A stretch of 10,374 bases of DNA from an uncultured Brachyspira sp. (GCF_934747485.1 NZ_CAKVGN010000088.1:1-10374); one strand, 5' to 3'. Shown: positions 1 to 7,079, numbered from the stretch's first letter. Numbers and translations are program-made. Notes: generated by a model not told the origin, from the sequence alone.

Positions 1-29
1 TTTAAATTATGATACGCCTATGATATACT

Positions 30-1070
30 TTAAGAAATTAAGGAATTCCTAACTGCAATATGTTTGGAACCTGTGCATAAAAATAAACTTACTTCCATTC
101 CTATTTTGTTTTCCATTTTTTTATAAGAATATAATTGTCTTGATCTCAAATACTCATATTTAAATGCAAAAATTATTCTATAAACTTCAAATCCAACACC
201 AACAGATATATGAGGATAAAATTTACTATAACTATCAATTATTGTATAACCATCTCCTTTCTTTTTTCTGCTTACTGTATTTATTTCATCATAATTTGCT
301 GCCACATATATACCTGTTATAAAACTTATTTCACCCCATATAGGAAGTCTAAAATCCGTACCAAAATAAACATTAAAAAGATTAACAAAATTTGACTTTT
401 TAAATCCTGTAATAGCAAAAGCAGTTCCTCCGTAAAATGTAAACCAACCAAAATTATAATGTGCAGAAAAATGCATCTGTTCAAAACCGCTATCTCTAAA
501 CTCTTCTATTTCTTTATTGTATAGAGTTTCATCTCCAAGTATATCTCCAGAAATATGTGCACATATATGTCTTAAAGGGCTAAATCTAAATCTTAAAGTG
601 TCATCGTATATATAGTCAAAAAAAGTTTCTACCTGCATATAAGTACCATACATCAAACTTTGTCCATAATATTGACTACTACCGCTTTTATATTTAGATA
701 AAAAGAAATGCGTTAAAAATCCAACACCAATTTTAAATCTATGTATATCCAAATATTTAAATGATATAGGTGTTACTTCTGTTGCAAGAGTTGGCTGATA
801 AAAAAAATCAATATCATCAAATTTAAAATTAGGGTTTCTGTACATTTCACTTATATTAAAAATTGTTCCAAGCAAAAAACTACTATTATAAGCATTTGGG
901 TCAACCCAAGAAGAAAAAAATCTATCAGTTTCATAATTTTTAAAAGGATTATAATGCCATTTTAATTTTATATTTGCTTCATATGTGTCCATTTTAAATT
1001 TTATTGAATTGGTTTCTTGTGTATATATATTCATGCTAAAAATAAATATTATTAGAATAGTATATTTCAT
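30..1070 (-). CDS. Secreted, probable outer-membrane beta-rich protein of unknown function (possibly DUF1207-like)
   Basis: The protein is 346 residues and begins MKYTILIIFIFSM, a short lysine-led hydrophobic signal peptide of about 18 residues. The start at 1070 is chosen because AGGAG (1082-1078) lies 7 bases upstream. The in-frame ATG at 1103 overlaps the -10 box, so it would lie upstream of the transcript. The mature protein is rich in Phe and Tyr and has many short alternating hydrophobic/polar stretches ending in turns, for example residues 205-260 and 285-335. This is typical of an outer-membrane beta-barrel. There is no lipobox and no internal transmembrane helix. Residues 159-181, containing RFSPLRH and HISGDILGDE, loosely recall the Arg-rich strand plus SSHLGDE motif of DUF1207 proteins. 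That match is from memory and is weak. The gene is transcribed divergently from the next gene. Its terminator, if any, lies beyond the left edge. The CDS itself is secure; the function is not known. Confidence 0.85.
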   Translation of the reverse strand: MKYTILIIFIFSMNIYTQETNSIKFKMDTYEANIKLKWHYNPFKNYETDRFFSSWVDPNAYNSSFLLGTIFNISEMYRNPNFKFDDIDFFYQPTLATEVTPISFKYLDIHRFKIGVGFLTHFFLSKYKSGSSQYYGQSLMYGTYMQVETFFDYIYDDTLRFRFSPLRHICAHISGDILGDETLYNKEIEEFRDSGFEQMHFSAHYNFGWFTFYGGTAFAITGFKKSNFVNLFNVYFGTDFRLPIWGEISFITGIYVAANYDEINTVSRKKKGDGYTIIDSYSKFYPHISVGVGFEVYRIIFAFKYEYLRSRQLYSYKKMENKIGMEVSLFLCTGSKHIAVRNSLIS

Positions 1071-1089
1071 AAAACATCTCCTGATAACT

Positions 1090-1102
1090 TGAACATTGTT
1101 CA
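1090..1102. promoter_or_regulatory. Small palindrome at the expected transcription start, possible operator
   Basis: TGAACA and TGTTCA form perfect 6-base arms around a single T. The site touches the -10 box and spans the predicted start of the minus-strand transcript, a classic repressor position. It resembles a LexA/DinR box (GAAC, four bases, GTTC), but the spacing is three, so it is not called LexA. The arms are short, so chance is possible. Confidence 0.3.
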
Positions 1103-1129
1103 TTTTAATGTATAAAATATTTTTGTCAA
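1102..1129 (-). promoter_or_regulatory. Sigma-70-type promoter of the minus-strand secreted-protein gene
   Basis: Read on the minus strand, a perfect TTGACA -35 box (1129-1124) is followed after 16 bases by TAAAAT (1107-1102). Transcription would start near 1095, giving a leader of about 25 bases that carries the AGGAG site and the ATG at 1070. The -35 box has G and C in an otherwise A/T-only stretch, which makes chance less likely. Confidence 0.65.
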
Positions 1130-1147
1130 TAGAATATAATAAAAAGC

Positions 1148-1175
1148 TTTAAATTTTTATATTATAATATATAAT
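1148..1175 (+). promoter_or_regulatory. Weak candidate promoter for the small secreted protein
   Basis: TTTAAA (1148-1153) is followed after 16 bases by TATAAT (1170-1175), placing a start near 1182. Other TATAAT hexamers occur at 1135-1140 and 1163-1168 without a convincing -35. The stretch is almost pure A/T, so hexamer matches here carry little weight. Confidence 0.25.
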
Positions 1176-1208
1176 TAATGTATGAAAATATTAGGTTAAT
1201 AATATTAT

Positions 1209-1685
1209 ATGAGATTGTTATTAAGAACATTTATTATATTTTTGGTGTTTTTTGTATACCAAACTTATGCATTAGAATATAGTTTTTATCCTAAGGAATA
1301 TGTAAAATTTAATAGAAGTTATGTTGATATAGATGATATTAATTATATAGAGTATTCTCAAAGTTTAAAAATATTGGATTTCCCTATGACTAGCAGGGCT
1401 GTGTGGTTTAATAAAATACCAGTATTAGATATAGTTTTTGAATTGTATAGTTTACTTGTATATTCTCCAAATGTAAATACTAAAGTTTATTATTTAGCTT
1501 TTTATAGAACTTTAAAAGAGATAGAAGTTTTTGTTAGTAAAAATAGAAAAATCTCTGTATTTTATCAATATTCAAGCACTATGCAAAATTATTATGATAA
1601 TATGATTAGAAATCTTTCCATATCATATAACAAACTTAATTTTGACACTCATATGTATATTGGCTTTAATTTTTATATTTCCTAA
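1209..1685 (+). CDS. Small secreted protein of unknown function
   Basis: The protein is 158 residues. The N-terminus MRLLLRTFIIFLVFFVYQTYA is a signal peptide with two arginines, a hydrophobic core and a TYA end that suits signal peptidase I cleavage before LEYS. The mature part, about 137 residues, is Tyr/Phe/Ile-rich with several alternating beta-like stretches. It ends with HMYIGFNFYIS, which resembles an amphipathic last strand, so a periplasmic or small outer-membrane protein is likely. No enzyme motif or cysteine pair is visible. The upstream ATG at 1182 is in frame but hits a stop after five codons, so 1209 is the only sensible start. Its ribosome site is weak (AGG at 1193-1195, 13 bases away). 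It is divergent from the minus-strand secreted protein, which hints at a shared envelope role, but nothing shows a functional link. Confidence 0.75.
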   Translation: MRLLLRTFIIFLVFFVYQTYALEYSFYPKEYVKFNRSYVDIDDINYIEYSQSLKILDFPMTSRAVWFNKIPVLDIVFELYSLLVYSPNVNTKVYYLAFYRTLKEIEVFVSKNRKISVFYQYSSTMQNYYDNMIRNLSISYNKLNFDTHMYIGFNFYIS

Positions 1686-1736
1686 CAATTTCAATTTTCT
1701 AAGCAGTTAATTATTTTATTTTTTCTTTTAAAATAT

Positions 1737-1764
1737 TTGCAATTATAATTATTTATGATATATT
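1737..1764 (+). promoter_or_regulatory. Candidate promoter of the cmk-rpsA unit
   Basis: TTGCAA (1737-1742, four of six consensus bases) lies 16 bases before TATATT (1759-1764, five of six). Transcription would begin near 1771, leaving a leader of about 27 bases containing the AAAGG site of cmk. It is the best -35/-10 pair in this 112-base gap. I found no convincing terminator for the preceding gene here, so read-through into cmk is also possible. Confidence 0.35.
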
Positions 1765-1797
1765 ATTAGTATTAAAGTTTTTAAATAAAGGTTATAG

Positions 1798-2475
1798 GTG
1801 TCTGATTTACAAGTATATAAAATAATATCTTTAGATGGTCCTTCGGGTGCTGGTAAAAGTACAGTAGCTAAGTTAGTAGCTAAAAAGTTAGGATATAAAT
1901 ATTTAGATACTGGTGCTATGTATAGGGCTGTAACCTTATTTTTTTTAAATAAAAATGTTAATATACAAAATGATAATGAGATCATATCTGCTATCAGCGA
2001 TTTAAAAATTAGTTTTGACAATAATAACAAAATATACTTAAATGATATAGATGTTAGTGAAGAGATAAGAAGTATAAAAGTTGTTAATATGGTTTCTAAA
2101 GTATCTTCTATTAGTGCAGTTAGAAAAAGTATGGTTTCCTTACAGAGAGCTATTGCTGAAAATGATAATTATGTAGTAGACGGCAGAGATATAGGAAGTG
2201 TTGTTTTTCCTTTTACAAAATATAAGTTTTATATAGATGCTTCTGTTGAAATTAGGGCTAAAAGAAGATATGAAGAAGAAATACAAAAGGGCAAAAATAT
2301 AACTTTTGAAGAAGTGTTTGACAGCATAAAAAAAAGAGATGAGTTTGACTCTAATAGGGAAGATAGTCCCCTAGTGGTACCTAAAGATGCTATTATTATA
2401 GATACTACAAATATGACTATAGATGAAGTTGTACAAAAAATCACAGATGTGGTTTTTAATAAAAAATCTAATTAG
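1798..2475 (+). CDS. cmk: Cytidylate kinase (CMP/dCMP kinase)
   Basis: This cytoplasmic enzyme phosphorylates CMP and dCMP with ATP, recycling the nucleotides released by RNA turnover and phospholipid synthesis. The 225-residue length is normal for the bacterial family. The P-loop GPSGAGKS is at residues 14-21, and the CMP-kinase signature LDTGAMYRA is at 36-44. The Arg of AVRKSM (109) and the QR pair (116-117) lie in the nucleotide-monophosphate-binding region. DGRDIGSVVFP (128-138) is the conserved substrate-binding loop, and IRAKRRYEE forms the lid. The start is the GTG at 1798, with AAAGG (1787-1791) six bases upstream; no ATG gives the complete N-terminal strand. rpsA follows after 46 bases, the same neighbour as in Escherichia coli and many other bacteria, which suggests co-transcription. 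Confidence 0.96.
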   Translation: MSDLQVYKIISLDGPSGAGKSTVAKLVAKKLGYKYLDTGAMYRAVTLFFLNKNVNIQNDNEIISAISDLKISFDNNNKIYLNDIDVSEEIRSIKVVNMVSKVSSISAVRKSMVSLQRAIAENDNYVVDGRDIGSVVFPFTKYKFYIDASVEIRAKRRYEEEIQKGKNITFEEVFDSIKKRDEFDSNREDSPLVVPKDAIIIDTTNMTIDEVVQKITDVVFNKKSN

Positions 2476-2490
2476 TAATTAGATATTAAA

Positions 2491-2511
2491 CCTGATTTTA
2501 AGTTCAGGAGG
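2491..2511 (+). promoter_or_regulatory. rpsA leader hairpin overlapping the Shine-Dalgarno site
   Basis: CCTGA (2491-2495) can pair with TCAGG (2504-2508) across an 8-base loop. The right arm contains the first three bases of the strong AGGAGG ribosome site (2506-2511) that sits 10 bases before the rpsA ATG. Folding would partly hide the site, so this could be a translational control element. In E. coli, S1 is known to repress its own mRNA through leader structure. A role here is inference, and five pairs alone are only marginally stable. Confidence 0.4.
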
Positions 2512-2521
2512 GAGAGGGACA

Positions 2522-4192
2522 ATGAAAGATAATAATTTATCAGAACAAAAAAATGAATTTCTTAAAGCATTAGAGGAGAGTGACAATAAAACGCACTTTA
2601 AGCTTGGAAGTGTTGTTAAAGGAAAAATAGTTCAATTTGATGACACCGATGTTTTTATAGATTTCGATTTTAAAGTTGAAGGTAAAATAGATAGAAATGA
2701 ATTTGATAAAGAGCCTGTTAAGGGGGAGGAGATTGAGGCTGTAATAAAGGGACAAGATAATAATAAGGGTTATGTTATTTTATCTAAGAGAGAGATTGAT
2801 AAGAGAAAGGCTCAAGATTTAATAGAAGATGCTGTAAAGAATGCTACTCCTATTAATGGGGTTGTTAAAGAGGCTATTAAGGGCGGATTTACTGTTTCTA
2901 TAATGGGGCATAATGCTTTTTGTCCTTTTTCTCAAATTGATATTTCTAGGGGGATTAAAGAGGCTGATTATATAGGTAAAGAGTTTCAATTTAAGATTAT
3001 TGACAGAAAGGGAAATAAAGATATTGTTGTTTCTAGAAGAGTTTTACAAGAAGAGACTCAAAATAAAGTAATAGAAGAATATTTATCAAATTTGAAAGAA
3101 GGCGATGTAGTAGAAGGAAAAGTTAAAAACATAGAGAAATTCGGTGCTTTTATACAATTAACAGAAGGTTTAGATGGTTTCCTTGCTATACCAAATATGT
3201 CTTGGGCTAAGATTATTAATCCTAAAAACATTATCACTAAGGGTGAAGAGAGGAAATTCCAAGTTTTATCTGTTGATAAAGAAAAAAGAAAAGTTGATTT
3301 AGGTATTAAACAGCTTGAGGGAGATACTTGGTATAAATTTGTTGAAGAATATCATGTTGGAGACATCATCAAAGGTGAAGTTACTACTGTTAAAAAGTTT
3401 GGTGCTTTTGTAAATGTTTATGAAGGTGTTGAAGGTCTTATACATGTTTCTGATTTGAGTTGGAACTCTCATGTTAATAATCCTAATGATTTTGTTAAGG
3501 TTGGTGCTTATTTAGAATGTAAAATTCTTGATATGAATGTGCCTGAGAGAAAATTAACTTTAGGTTTAAAACAAGTTAAAGATAATCCTTGGGACAGTGC
3601 CGACAGAGATTTCCCTGTTAAGAGTTCTGTAAAATGTAAGGTAAAAAGAATATTTAAAGATTTTGCTGTATTTGAGCTTCCTAATGGTCTTGAAGGTATA
3701 TGTGATATTAGTGATTTTGATTGGATGAGCAATACTGTTAATATCAAAGACTATATAAAAGAAAATGAAGAAGTTGAAATGGTTATTATGTCTATAGACA
3801 GAGATAAACAAAGAATTAAGCTTAGCTATAAACATACTAAAGAAAGTCCTTGGAGAGTATTTGATAAGGCTCATCCTCATGGTTCTATAGTTAATGGTAC
3901 TGTTAAGGCTATTATAGATTCTGGTGTTATTGTTTCTTTAGAAAATGATTTAGAAGGATATATGCATATTTCTCAAATAGATTTACCTAAAGGAGAAACT
4001 TTAGAGAATGTACTTAAAGTTGGGGAGAGTTATCCTTTTGTTGTAAGAGAAGTTAATCAGGTAAAAAGAAGAATTTCGCTTTCTAGAAGAGAGTATATGG
4101 AAGCTGAAAACAAAAAAGAAACTCAAAGCTATATTTCTAAAGAAGAGCCTACTTCTTTAACTTATAATCCTTTCGATAATATTAAAAATTAA
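2522..4192 (+). CDS. rpsA: 30S ribosomal protein S1, six-domain form
   Basis: S1 binds mRNA on the small ribosomal subunit and helps messages with weak ribosome sites to initiate; several genes in this window lack a good site. The protein is 556 residues, almost the same length as the six-domain E. coli S1. Six S1/OB-fold repeats are visible at about residues 27-90, 109-173, 192-263, 278-350, 366-437 and 452-522. Repeats 3 and 4 are the most canonical, with KFGAFIQL/EGLDGFL and KFGAFVNV/EGVEGLIHVSDLSW. Repeats 1 and 2 are divergent, as expected for the ribosome-docking domains. The tail after about 525 is short and polar. The start is secure: AGGAGG lies 10 bases upstream. An intrinsic terminator follows directly, so this ends the cmk-rpsA unit. 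Confidence 0.96.
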   Translation: MKDNNLSEQKNEFLKALEESDNKTHFKLGSVVKGKIVQFDDTDVFIDFDFKVEGKIDRNEFDKEPVKGEEIEAVIKGQDNNKGYVILSKREIDKRKAQDLIEDAVKNATPINGVVKEAIKGGFTVSIMGHNAFCPFSQIDISRGIKEADYIGKEFQFKIIDRKGNKDIVVSRRVLQEETQNKVIEEYLSNLKEGDVVEGKVKNIEKFGAFIQLTEGLDGFLAIPNMSWAKIINPKNIITKGEERKFQVLSVDKEKRKVDLGIKQLEGDTWYKFVEEYHVGDIIKGEVTTVKKFGAFVNVYEGVEGLIHVSDLSWNSHVNNPNDFVKVGAYLECKILDMNVPERKLTLGLKQVKDNPWDSADRDFPVKSSVKCKVKRIFKDFAVFELPNGLEGICDISDFDWMSNTVNIKDYIKENEEVEMVIMSIDRDKQRIKLSYKHTKESPWRVFDKAHPHGSIVNGTVKAIIDSGVIVSLENDLEGYMHISQIDLPKGETLENVLKVGESYPFVVREVNQVKRRISLSRREYMEAENKKETQSYISKEEPTSLTYNPFDNIKN

Positions 4193-4203
4193 TTTATATA
4201 TTT

Positions 4204-4250
4204 ATAATTCTAAAATCATAAGTATTATTATGGTTTTAGAATTATTTTTT
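4204..4250 (+). terminator. Intrinsic terminator after rpsA
   Basis: Arms at 4204-4221 and 4228-4245 pair over 18 positions with one G-U wobble, around a 6-base loop. They run into six T residues at 4245-4250. The stem is A/T-rich but long and continuous, and it starts 11 bases after the rpsA stop. It separates the ribosomal unit from the ABC importer operon. Confidence 0.85.
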
Positions 4251-4269
4251 CATTATCATCAAATATAAA

Positions 4270-4298
4270 TTGACAAATAATTGCTTATATCATAAAAT
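4270..4298 (+). promoter_or_regulatory. Consensus promoter of the ABC importer operon
   Basis: A perfect TTGACA (4270-4275) is followed after exactly 17 bases by TAAAAT (4293-4298, five of six). It lies just after the rpsA terminator and just before the first importer gene. The expected start is near 4305, so the leader before the ATG at 4314 would be about 9 bases. There is no room for a riboswitch, including a cobalamin riboswitch, between this promoter and the gene. I saw no convincing Fur-type inverted repeat over it. Confidence 0.65.
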
Positions 4299-4313
4299 TG
4301 ATTATTGTATTTT

Positions 4314-5210
4314 ATGTGTAAGCTTTTTTTCTTTATTATATTTATTTTATCAATATGCTCATGTTCCAAAGATGAGATTAATAATAGCAGTAAAAATAAT
4401 ATAGTAATACAAAACAAAAAAATAGAAAAAATAATCTCTATTTCTCCTGCAGTTACTGATATATTGGTTGATTTGAATGAAGCTGATAAAATAATAGCGG
4501 CAGATACTTTTTCAAAAGATATTCTTGAAAGAAATAATATAGATGTTTCTAATATTTTTATTTTTGATATGTTAAACCCTGATGCAGAAAAAATTATTTC
4601 TCTTGATTCTGATATTATATTTATAAATAATCTCACTGCATTTTACACTAAAAACTCTCTTCTTTCATTATCTAACCTTACAATTATAACAGTTACAAAC
4701 AGTGAAACTCTAAAGGGCATAGAAAAAGATATATATTTTTTGGGCAATATTTTGAATGCCAATGAAAAAGCTCAAGAAATTGTTTCTAATATGCGTACAA
4801 AAATAAAAGAGATAAAAGATATAGGAGACACTATTACAAACAAAAAAACTGTTTATTTTGAAATATCTTCTCTTCCTAATTTATATAGTTTTGGCACTAA
4901 TGTTTATTTAGATGATATTATTAACATTATAGGGGCTAAGAATATATTTTCTAACAGAAATGAATGGATAAGTGTATCAGAAGAAGACGTAGTATATTTA
5001 AATCCTGATATAATTTTTACAAGTGTTGATTATGTAGAGAATCCTATAGCAGAAATAACAAATAGGGCTGCTTGGAGAGATATTAATGCTGTAAAAACAA
5101 GTAAAGTATTTTTTGTAGAAGGAACATCTCTTCCAACGCATAATATAGTATCTTCTATTGTTATGATGGCTAAATATATTTACCCTAAAGAGTATAAGGA
5201 TATTAAATAA
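4314..5210 (+). CDS. Substrate-binding lipoprotein of a FecBCD/BtuFCD-type ABC importer
   Basis: This protein would capture an iron chelate, haem or corrinoid in the periplasm and pass it to the permease. It has 298 residues from the ATG at 4314. The N-terminus MCKLFFFIIFILSICSC is a lipoprotein signal. Lipidation is probably at Cys17 (ICS-C) or Cys15 (LSI-C); spirochaete lipoboxes are loose. The fold signature of class III binding proteins is present. IISISPAVTDILVDL (40-54) opens the first lobe, LNPDAEKIISLDSDIIF (87-103) matches the N-E-I-x-x-L-x-PD pattern, and a long linking helix runs at about 130-170. ISVSEEDVVYLNPDIIF (219-235) and AWRDINAVKTSKVFFVEG (253-270) form the second lobe. 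A TTG at 4305 is in frame but would coincide with the transcript start. Neither start has a visible ribosome site. The stop is 5 bases before the permease. The ligand cannot be named from sequence. Confidence 0.9.
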   Translation: MCKLFFFIIFILSICSCSKDEINNSSKNNIVIQNKKIEKIISISPAVTDILVDLNEADKIIAADTFSKDILERNNIDVSNIFIFDMLNPDAEKIISLDSDIIFINNLTAFYTKNSLLSLSNLTIITVTNSETLKGIEKDIYFLGNILNANEKAQEIVSNMRTKIKEIKDIGDTITNKKTVYFEISSLPNLYSFGTNVYLDDIINIIGAKNIFSNRNEWISVSEEDVVYLNPDIIFTSVDYVENPIAEITNRAAWRDINAVKTSKVFFVEGTSLPTHNIVSSIVMMAKYIYPKEYKDIK

Positions 5211-5215
5211 ATATC

Positions 5216-6205
5216 ATGATAAAAAAAATAATAATAATTTTTATTTTACTTATATTATCTGTTATAACTTCAATATGTGTAGGAAGCGTTTTTATTTCGC
5301 CTAAAGAAGTGGTGTCTATTATATTATATAAGCTATTTAATTTTGGTTTTGTTGAAAATATAAACAAAATAAATATTGTGTTTAATATAAGGCTTCCGCA
5401 TATTATTTTATCATTATTTGTGGGTGCTTCTTTATCTATGACAGGCATTGTTATGCAGTCTATATTAAAAAACAGTTTAGCTTCTGTGTATAATTTGGGT
5501 ATATCTTCTGGGGCAGGTTTTGGGGTTAGCTTAATTATAATTAGCGGTATATATTTTAATTATTACTTTTTCATAATTTCTTCTATTTTGTTTGGCTTTA
5601 TTACCATATTATTTATACTTTTTATTTCAAAAAGAATAGATAAAAATATGAACAGTAATTCTATAATACTTGCGGGGGTTGTTATATCATTATTTTTTAG
5701 CTCTATTATGAGTTTTTTTGCATATGCTTTTCCTAAGTATTCTAATCAGATAATATTTTGGCAGTTGGGTAATTTATTTGTTAGGAATTATTTTGATATT
5801 TTTATTATCATATTATTAACTATAATATTTCTTATTGTTTTAGTAAAAAATGCTAATATTTTAGACATTATGACTTTTGGAGATAAAGAGAGTTTGCTTC
5901 TTGGGGTTAATGCTAAGAAATATAGAATATTATTTATATTATTTTCTTCTTTAGTTACAGGCGTTTTGGTTGCTTTTGTTGGGGTTATTGGATTTGTAGA
6001 TTTAATATCCCCGCATATTTCGAGACGTATTTTTGGGGTTAAGCATATTATAGTGATTCCTATGAGTGCTTTAATTGGGGCTTTGATTTTGAATATTGCT
6101 GATATATTTTCGAGGGTTATTGTTTCTGGTTCTAATATTCCAATAGGCATAGTTACTGCTATTATAGGAGCTCCTTTCTTTTTGTATGTTTTTATTAAAA
6201 ATTAG
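5216..6205 (+). CDS. FecCD/BtuC-family ABC importer permease
   Basis: This inner-membrane channel subunit has 329 residues, normal for the family, and about ten hydrophobic helices. With only one permease gene, it probably works as a homodimer. Landmarks are NIRLPHIILSLFVGASLSMTG (57-77), in which the Arg before LP is in the family position that contacts the binding protein, and MQSILKNSLASVYNLGISSGAG (80-101, the usual Q-x-x-x-x-NPLA-x-P-x-x-LG-x-SSGA motif). GFVDLISPHISRR (259-271) is the ATPase-coupling loop, and IPIGIVTAIIGAPFFLYVF (308-326) is the classic end. An Asp (262) replaces the Gly usual in GFVGL-x-x-PH. There is no ribosome site at a useful distance (AAGG is 16 bases away). It starts 5 bases after the upstream stop, so translational coupling is likely. 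Confidence 0.93.
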   Translation: MIKKIIIIFILLILSVITSICVGSVFISPKEVVSIILYKLFNFGFVENINKINIVFNIRLPHIILSLFVGASLSMTGIVMQSILKNSLASVYNLGISSGAGFGVSLIIISGIYFNYYFFIISSILFGFITILFILFISKRIDKNMNSNSIILAGVVISLFFSSIMSFFAYAFPKYSNQIIFWQLGNLFVRNYFDIFIIILLTIIFLIVLVKNANILDIMTFGDKESLLLGVNAKKYRILFILFSSLVTGVLVAFVGVIGFVDLISPHISRRIFGVKHIIVIPMSALIGALILNIADIFSRVIVSGSNIPIGIVTAIIGAPFFLYVFIKN

Positions 6206-6215
6206 GGCTTTATTT

Positions 6216-6971
6216 ATGAAAAAAATTATAGAAGTGAAAAATCTTTATATTTATTATAATAATATAAACATATTAAAAGATATTAGTTTTGAAGTTTATA
6301 GTAATGAAATTTTATGTATAATAGGGGCTAATGGGTGCGGTAAGACTAGTTTACTAAATGCTTTATGTAATTTTGTTGATTTTAATGGTGATGTACTTAT
6401 AAATAATCAAAAAAATTATAATGAGTCATATAAAAAAATAGCTATGATGAGTCAGGTATATAATATATATTTTGGATATAGTGTTTATGATACTGTGATG
6501 ATGGGGAGGTATCTTAATTTTAAAGATAGGCTTTTATCATTACCAAGCAAAGAGGATAAAGATTTTGTTTTGAGTTGTTTAGAGAAATTAAAAATATTGC
6601 ATTTAAAAGACAAACTTATAACTGAGATTTCTGGAGGGGAGCTTCAGAGGGTGTTTTTAGCACGTATTTTTGCAAAAGAACCTGAAATTATAATTTTAGA
6701 TGAACCTACCAACCATTTGGATTTGAATATGCAATTAGATTTAATAGATTATTTAAAAAATTGGGTATTAGAAAATGAAAACAGATGTATTATCGCTGTG
6801 CTTCATGATTTAAATAGTGCTTTATATTTTGCAAATAAAATACTAATTTTAAAAGACTCTTCATTATATTATTATGGTTTAGTTAAAGATTTTGATATTA
6901 ATTTAATTGATAAACTATATGACTCTAATATATCTAAGTATATGCATGATTCTTTGAGCATATGGAAGTAA
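6216..6971 (+). CDS. ABC importer ATPase (FecE/BtuD type)
   Basis: This cytoplasmic subunit hydrolyses ATP to drive uptake through the permease. It has 251 residues from the ATG at 6216, which has TTAGGG 8 bases upstream. The in-frame ATG at 6186 lies inside the permease gene and would add ten residues with no homology value. All nucleotide-binding motifs are intact: Walker A GANGCGKT (37-44), Q-loop Gln80, signature ISGGELQR (138-145), Walker B IIILDEP (158-164) with catalytic Glu163, D-loop NHLD (166-169) and switch His197. The signature starts with Ile instead of Leu, a mild variation. It begins 10 bases after the permease stop and is the last gene of the three-gene operon. No clear terminator follows before the promoter at 7051. 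Confidence 0.95.
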   Translation: MKKIIEVKNLYIYYNNINILKDISFEVYSNEILCIIGANGCGKTSLLNALCNFVDFNGDVLINNQKNYNESYKKIAMMSQVYNIYFGYSVYDTVMMGRYLNFKDRLLSLPSKEDKDFVLSCLEKLKILHLKDKLITEISGGELQRVFLARIFAKEPEIIILDEPTNHLDLNMQLDLIDYLKNWVLENENRCIIAVLHDLNSALYFANKILILKDSSLYYYGLVKDFDINLIDKLYDSNISKYMHDSLSIWK

Positions 6972-7050
6972 TTAAAAGTAATTTTATATAATATTTTTAT
7001 TAAAAGATTAAATTCTATATAAGTTATCATAATAAAATTGTAAAAAAGTA

Positions 7051-7079
7051 TTGACTTATACATTAACATAATATATTAT
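7051..7079 (+). promoter_or_regulatory. Promoter of the giant coiled-coil gene
   Basis: TTGACT (7051-7056, five of six) and TATTAT (7074-7079, five of six) are separated by exactly 17 bases. Transcription should start near 7086, giving a leader of about 35 bases with GGAG at 7111-7114, six bases before the ATG. The -10 box is embedded in the palindrome at 7062-7088, so the promoter is probably regulated. Confidence 0.6.

Noticed and set aside
210..395. Small plus-strand reading frame
   Set aside because: It lies antisense within the secreted-protein gene and has a low-complexity Ile/Cys/Tyr composition typical of shadow frames in A/T-rich DNA.
1712..1735. Possible terminator after the small secreted gene (TATTTTA / TAAAATA)
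   Set aside because: It is only seven A-T pairs around a 10-base loop with no following T-run, within a nearly pure A/T region.
1749..2030. Minus-strand reading frame opposite the start of cmk
   Set aside because: It is antisense to the highly conserved P-loop and DTGAMYRA region of cmk, with no ribosome site or family signal.
3566..3880. Minus-strand reading frame inside rpsA
   Set aside because: It is antisense to S1 repeats 5 and 6, and its composition follows from the repeats on the other strand.
4277..4306. Inverted repeat AATAAT / ATTATT over the importer promoter as a Fur-type operator
   Set aside because: The arms are only six A/T bases, the spacing is 18, and there is no match to the 7-1-7 Fur pattern; chance is sufficient.
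5788..6150. Minus-strand reading frame inside the permease
   Set aside because: It is the complement of the conserved GFVDL-x-x-PH region and shows no independent features.
6972..7050. Intrinsic terminator of the importer operon
   Set aside because: Only scattered short A/T complementarities with long loops are present; no stem followed directly by a T-run was found.
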